Made by a program: the position numbers and the translations under genes. This document shows, in pieces, positions 7,441-9,236 of a stretch of DNA of 9,236 nucleotides (position 1 is the first letter of the stretch; every line of letters begins with the position of its first letter). Under the pieces are notes generated by a model. It was not told the DNA's origin. It saw only the letters and a list, made by a program, of their open reading frames with translations, and made no database searches. The stretch lies in NCBI GenBank assembly GCA_012963185.1, contig DTWD01000373.1, forward strand, positions 1 to 9,236. Reading direction: 5' to 3'. The stretch is from Acidobacteriota bacterium (GTDB lineage: Bacteria; Acidobacteriota; Vicinamibacteria; Vicinamibacterales; UBA8438).

Positions 7441-8688
7441 ATGACCATGCCATTTTCTCGTCGACATTTCCTTCAAGCTGCTGGAGCAGGGGCTGCGGTT
7501 TGGGTTCCATCTCCAGTGAAGGGGTATACCGCAACAGAACTGACACGGCGTGTTGAGGAATCAGGAGCAGCGATTAGTGAACTGGGTGTTTCCATGTGGG
7601 ATCTCGACACCCCGGCTCTTATCGTTGACCTTGATCTGCTCGAAGCCAATATTTCAATGATGCAGCGTACGGTTGGTCGAAATGGTATCGCGACTCGACC
7701 GCATGCAAAAACGCACAAGACTCCGGAGGTTGCGCGTATACAACTCGAGACAGGATCAGTGGGTATTTGCGTCGCCAAAGTCAGCGAAGCGCACGCTCTT
7801 TTCAGACATGGGATTGAGCCATTGTTGATGACCACGAGCAATGTCACCCCAGCCAAAATTAATCGAGCCATGCATCTCAGGAAATGGTGTGATCAATTTA
7901 TTCAAGCAACTGATACACCAGAAAATGCCAGGTTACTTGCCGAAGCAGCGGAATCTCTCGGTGTTGTAGCGGATGTTGTTGTGGATGTAGACCCTGGAGG
8001 GCACAGAACCGGGATTACTCCAGGGCAGCCAGCACTCGAATTGGCGCAACTCGTCGACCAACTTCCAAGTCTACGACTTCGTGGCATGCTGTGCTACGAC
8101 GGTGGATCTCAGCATGTAACAGGTTTTAAAAAGCGAGAAACACAAACGCTGGAAAGATTACTACCGGCTGCTGAAACATTTGAGCAGTTTCAGCGTGCGG
8201 GACTGAATACCGAAATTTTTAGTGGCGGTGGAACGGGCACCTACAATATTGACCATCAGACTCCAGGGCTTACGGACGTGCAAGTTGGCAGCTATGTGTT
8301 TATGGATGCCCAATACATGGGTATTGGTGGCGCGAATAATGCCGAGGCCTATAGTGACTTCAAGCCTTCACTGACGATCTTGACCACGGTGTTGAACGCG
8401 CAATACACCGGGAGAGCAACAACGGATGCGGGTGCCAAGGCGTGTACCATCAATCGTCCATGGGCAATTGTAAAAGGTGAAACAGGTATGAGCTATACGT
8501 CTGGGTCCGATGAATTTGGGAGCATTCGATATGAGGATCCGAGTCGGACGTATCAAGTGGGTGACAAACTCGAACTCATCGTCTCGCATTGCGATCCGGT
8601 CGTAAACCTTTATGACCAAATGTACGCCGTTCGTAATGGGATCGTTGAGTCGGTCTGGGAGATTAGTGCACGCGGGCAGTCCACGTAA
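7441..8688 (+). CDS. Tat-exported PLP enzyme, D-threonine aldolase / D-serine dehydratase-like (alanine-racemase fold)
   Basis: A 415-residue protein beginning with a twin-arginine signal: SRRHFLQ at 6-12, an Ala/Gly-rich core, and an end near residue 28. The catalytic region starts with DLDTPALIVDLDLLEANI (54-71). The PLP-binding lysine is Lys90 in RPHAKTHK, the signature of fold-type III D-threonine aldolases and eukaryotic-type D-serine dehydratases. A metal site is visible as His383-x-Asp385 in VSHCDPVVNLYD. The His-x-Asp form is typical of D-threonine aldolase, whereas D-serine dehydratases have His-x-Cys. Known members cleave beta-hydroxy D-amino acids or deaminate D-serine with PLP and a divalent metal, usually in the cytoplasm. 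Here the Tat signal implies folding with PLP inside, then export. The ATG at 7441 lies 10 bases after the copD stop; a second ATG at 7447 is equally possible. The real substrate is unknown. Confidence 0.85.
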   Translation: MTMPFSRRHFLQAAGAGAAVWVPSPVKGYTATELTRRVEESGAAISELGVSMWDLDTPALIVDLDLLEANISMMQRTVGRNGIATRPHAKTHKTPEVARIQLETGSVGICVAKVSEAHALFRHGIEPLLMTTSNVTPAKINRAMHLRKWCDQFIQATDTPENARLLAEAAESLGVVADVVVDVDPGGHRTGITPGQPALELAQLVDQLPSLRLRGMLCYDGGSQHVTGFKKRETQTLERLLPAAETFEQFQRAGLNTEIFSGGGTGTYNIDHQTPGLTDVQVGSYVFMDAQYMGIGGANNAEAYSDFKPSLTILTTVLNAQYTGRATTDAGAKACTINRPWAIVKGETGMSYTSGSDEFGSIRYEDPSRTYQVGDKLELIVSHCDPVVNLYDQMYAVRNGIVESVWEISARGQST

Positions 8689-8788
8689 TCAGGTCGAGAT
8701 GATTGTGTGGCCGCGGCTGACACCAGGCGTTTTGGTTAGTTGTGACGTTCATTGATTCGAGCGCCAGTATTTATTTCCTTCGGTCGGC

Positions 8789-8794
8789 TATAAT
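8789..8794 (+). promoter_or_regulatory. Consensus -10 box just before the ferredoxin gene
   Basis: A perfect TATAAT lies 11 bases before the ATG at 8806. No good -35 hexamer sits at normal spacing (AGTATT at 8766-8771 with a 17-base spacer is poor), and no TGn extension is present. TTGATT at 8752-8757 is too far away (31 bases). If the box is used, transcription would start near 8799-8802, leaving only about 4-7 untranslated bases. Confidence 0.5.
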
Positions 8795-8805
8795 ACTCAC
8801 GCTTT

Positions 8806-9192
8806 ATGTGGACGAAACTTCAGAATACGCCTCGCAAGCGTGATCCTCGGAAGATTGCTGTAATCGATCCGGAACTTTGTTTTGGTGCGTTCGCGTGTTC
8901 CATATGTCAAGCTGCGTGTCCGGTTGAAGAGTGCATAGTTGAAGAGCCCGATATCTACGGGCGTATTGTTTGTGCTGTTCTAATTGATAAGTGCATTGGT
9001 TGCGGACTGTGCGTAACCGTTGGCAATGAAACCGCCCCGGGGAAACGCGATTTTGGGTGCCCGGCCGATTACGATGCCATTGACATGTCCGTGTTTGATG
9101 ATGTGGTGCAGGCAGTCACTCACGAGGCGATCGATGCCGGTGAGGTGTCCGCCGAGGCTCCTGAACCTGAGCCAACCGAAGCGGCTACTTAG
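8806..9192 (+). CDS. Ferredoxin with two atypical 4Fe-4S cysteine motifs
   Basis: A 128-residue soluble iron-sulfur protein, likely a cytoplasmic electron carrier. The first motif is Cys25-x5-Cys31-x2-Cys34-x3-Cys38-Pro. A standard motif would have its first cysteine at position 28, which here is Ala. The second is Cys63-x2-Cys66-x2-Cys69, then 15 residues before Cys85-Pro, in place of the usual three. Cys43 and Cys56 are extra. The fold can still be read as a 2[4Fe-4S] or mixed-cluster ferredoxin: IAVIDPELC and AVLIDKCIGCGLC are typical approaches to cluster motifs. The N-terminus is basic (KRDPRK) and the C-terminal 20 or so residues are a Glu/Pro/Ala tail. There is no signal peptide. No ribosome binding site precedes the ATG, and a consensus -10 box is 11 bases away. 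Partner enzymes are not in the window, so the redox pathway cannot be named. Confidence 0.85.
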   Translation: MWTKLQNTPRKRDPRKIAVIDPELCFGAFACSICQAACPVEECIVEEPDIYGRIVCAVLIDKCIGCGLCVTVGNETAPGKRDFGCPADYDAIDMSVFDDVVQAVTHEAIDAGEVSAEAPEPEPTEAAT

Positions 9193-9236
9193 TTCTGGCC
9201 GCTGTCCGGTCTTGGTCAGCCAGAGTTGGTCACCAA

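Noticed and set aside
8710..8717. GCCGCGGC palindrome after the PLP enzyme as a terminator
   Set aside because: It has no loop and no following T-run, so it does not look like an intrinsic terminator.
9194..9236. Direct repeat TTGGTCA (9212-9218 and 9226-9232, period 14) and a TCTGGC/GCCAGA stem after the ferredoxin
   Set aside because: Two short copies and a 6-base stem with a 19-base loop at a cut-off edge are weak. The region is too short to judge whether it is an operator, a terminator or chance.
1..9236. CRISPR array, tRNA/rRNA, insertion sequence, phage or toxin-antitoxin locus
   Set aside because: I saw no regularly spaced repeats, RNA gene signatures, transposase motifs or small paired genes on either strand.

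Overview
The window carries seven protein-coding genes on about 9.2 kb, densely packed and free of any recognisable insertion sequence, tRNA, rRNA or CRISPR array. Base composition is moderate (by eye slightly above 50% GC) and looks even across the genes. A LolD/MacB-type ABC cassette, a periplasmic lipocalin-like protein, a CopC with a Sec signal peptide and a Tat-type signal peptide all suggest a Gram-negative, aerobic-type bacterium. I cannot assign a phylum from the sequence alone. Acidobacteriota or Proteobacteria are possible, but this is a weak guess.

Layout. Positions 1-3923 (+) hold a translationally coupled three-gene unit: the tail of an ABC ATPase, a ten-helix FtsX/MacB-type permease, and an exported AttH/CrtC-like lipocalin-fold protein. 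The genes overlap by 4 bases at both junctions. They are likely to form one mechanotransmission-type ABC system acting at the cell envelope, with the AttH-like protein as its periplasmic partner. Positions 3933-5849 (-) hold a complete acyl-CoA synthetase of the PrpE (propionyl-CoA/acetyl-CoA synthetase) type, which converges on the AttH gene with only 9 bases between stop codons. A divergent control region of about 225 bases (5850-6075) separates it from the next block and contains a perfect 7-5-7 inverted repeat.

Positions 6076-8688 (+) form a probable operon. It holds copC (periplasmic copper-binding protein whose predicted mature N-terminus is the ligand His), copD (eight-helix membrane protein) and a Tat-signal-bearing PLP enzyme of the D-threonine aldolase / D-serine dehydratase fold-type III family. 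CopC and CopD act together in copper handling. Why an exported PLP enzyme follows 10 bases behind copD is not explained. After a 117-base gap with a consensus -10 box lies a 128-residue ferredoxin (8806-9192) with unusual cysteine spacing at both clusters and almost no room for a 5' leader.

The least routine items are the ferredoxin and its near-leaderless start, the Tat-exported PLP enzyme beside copCD, and the inverted repeat in the divergent promoter region. Nothing in the window amounts to a clearly new multi-gene system.
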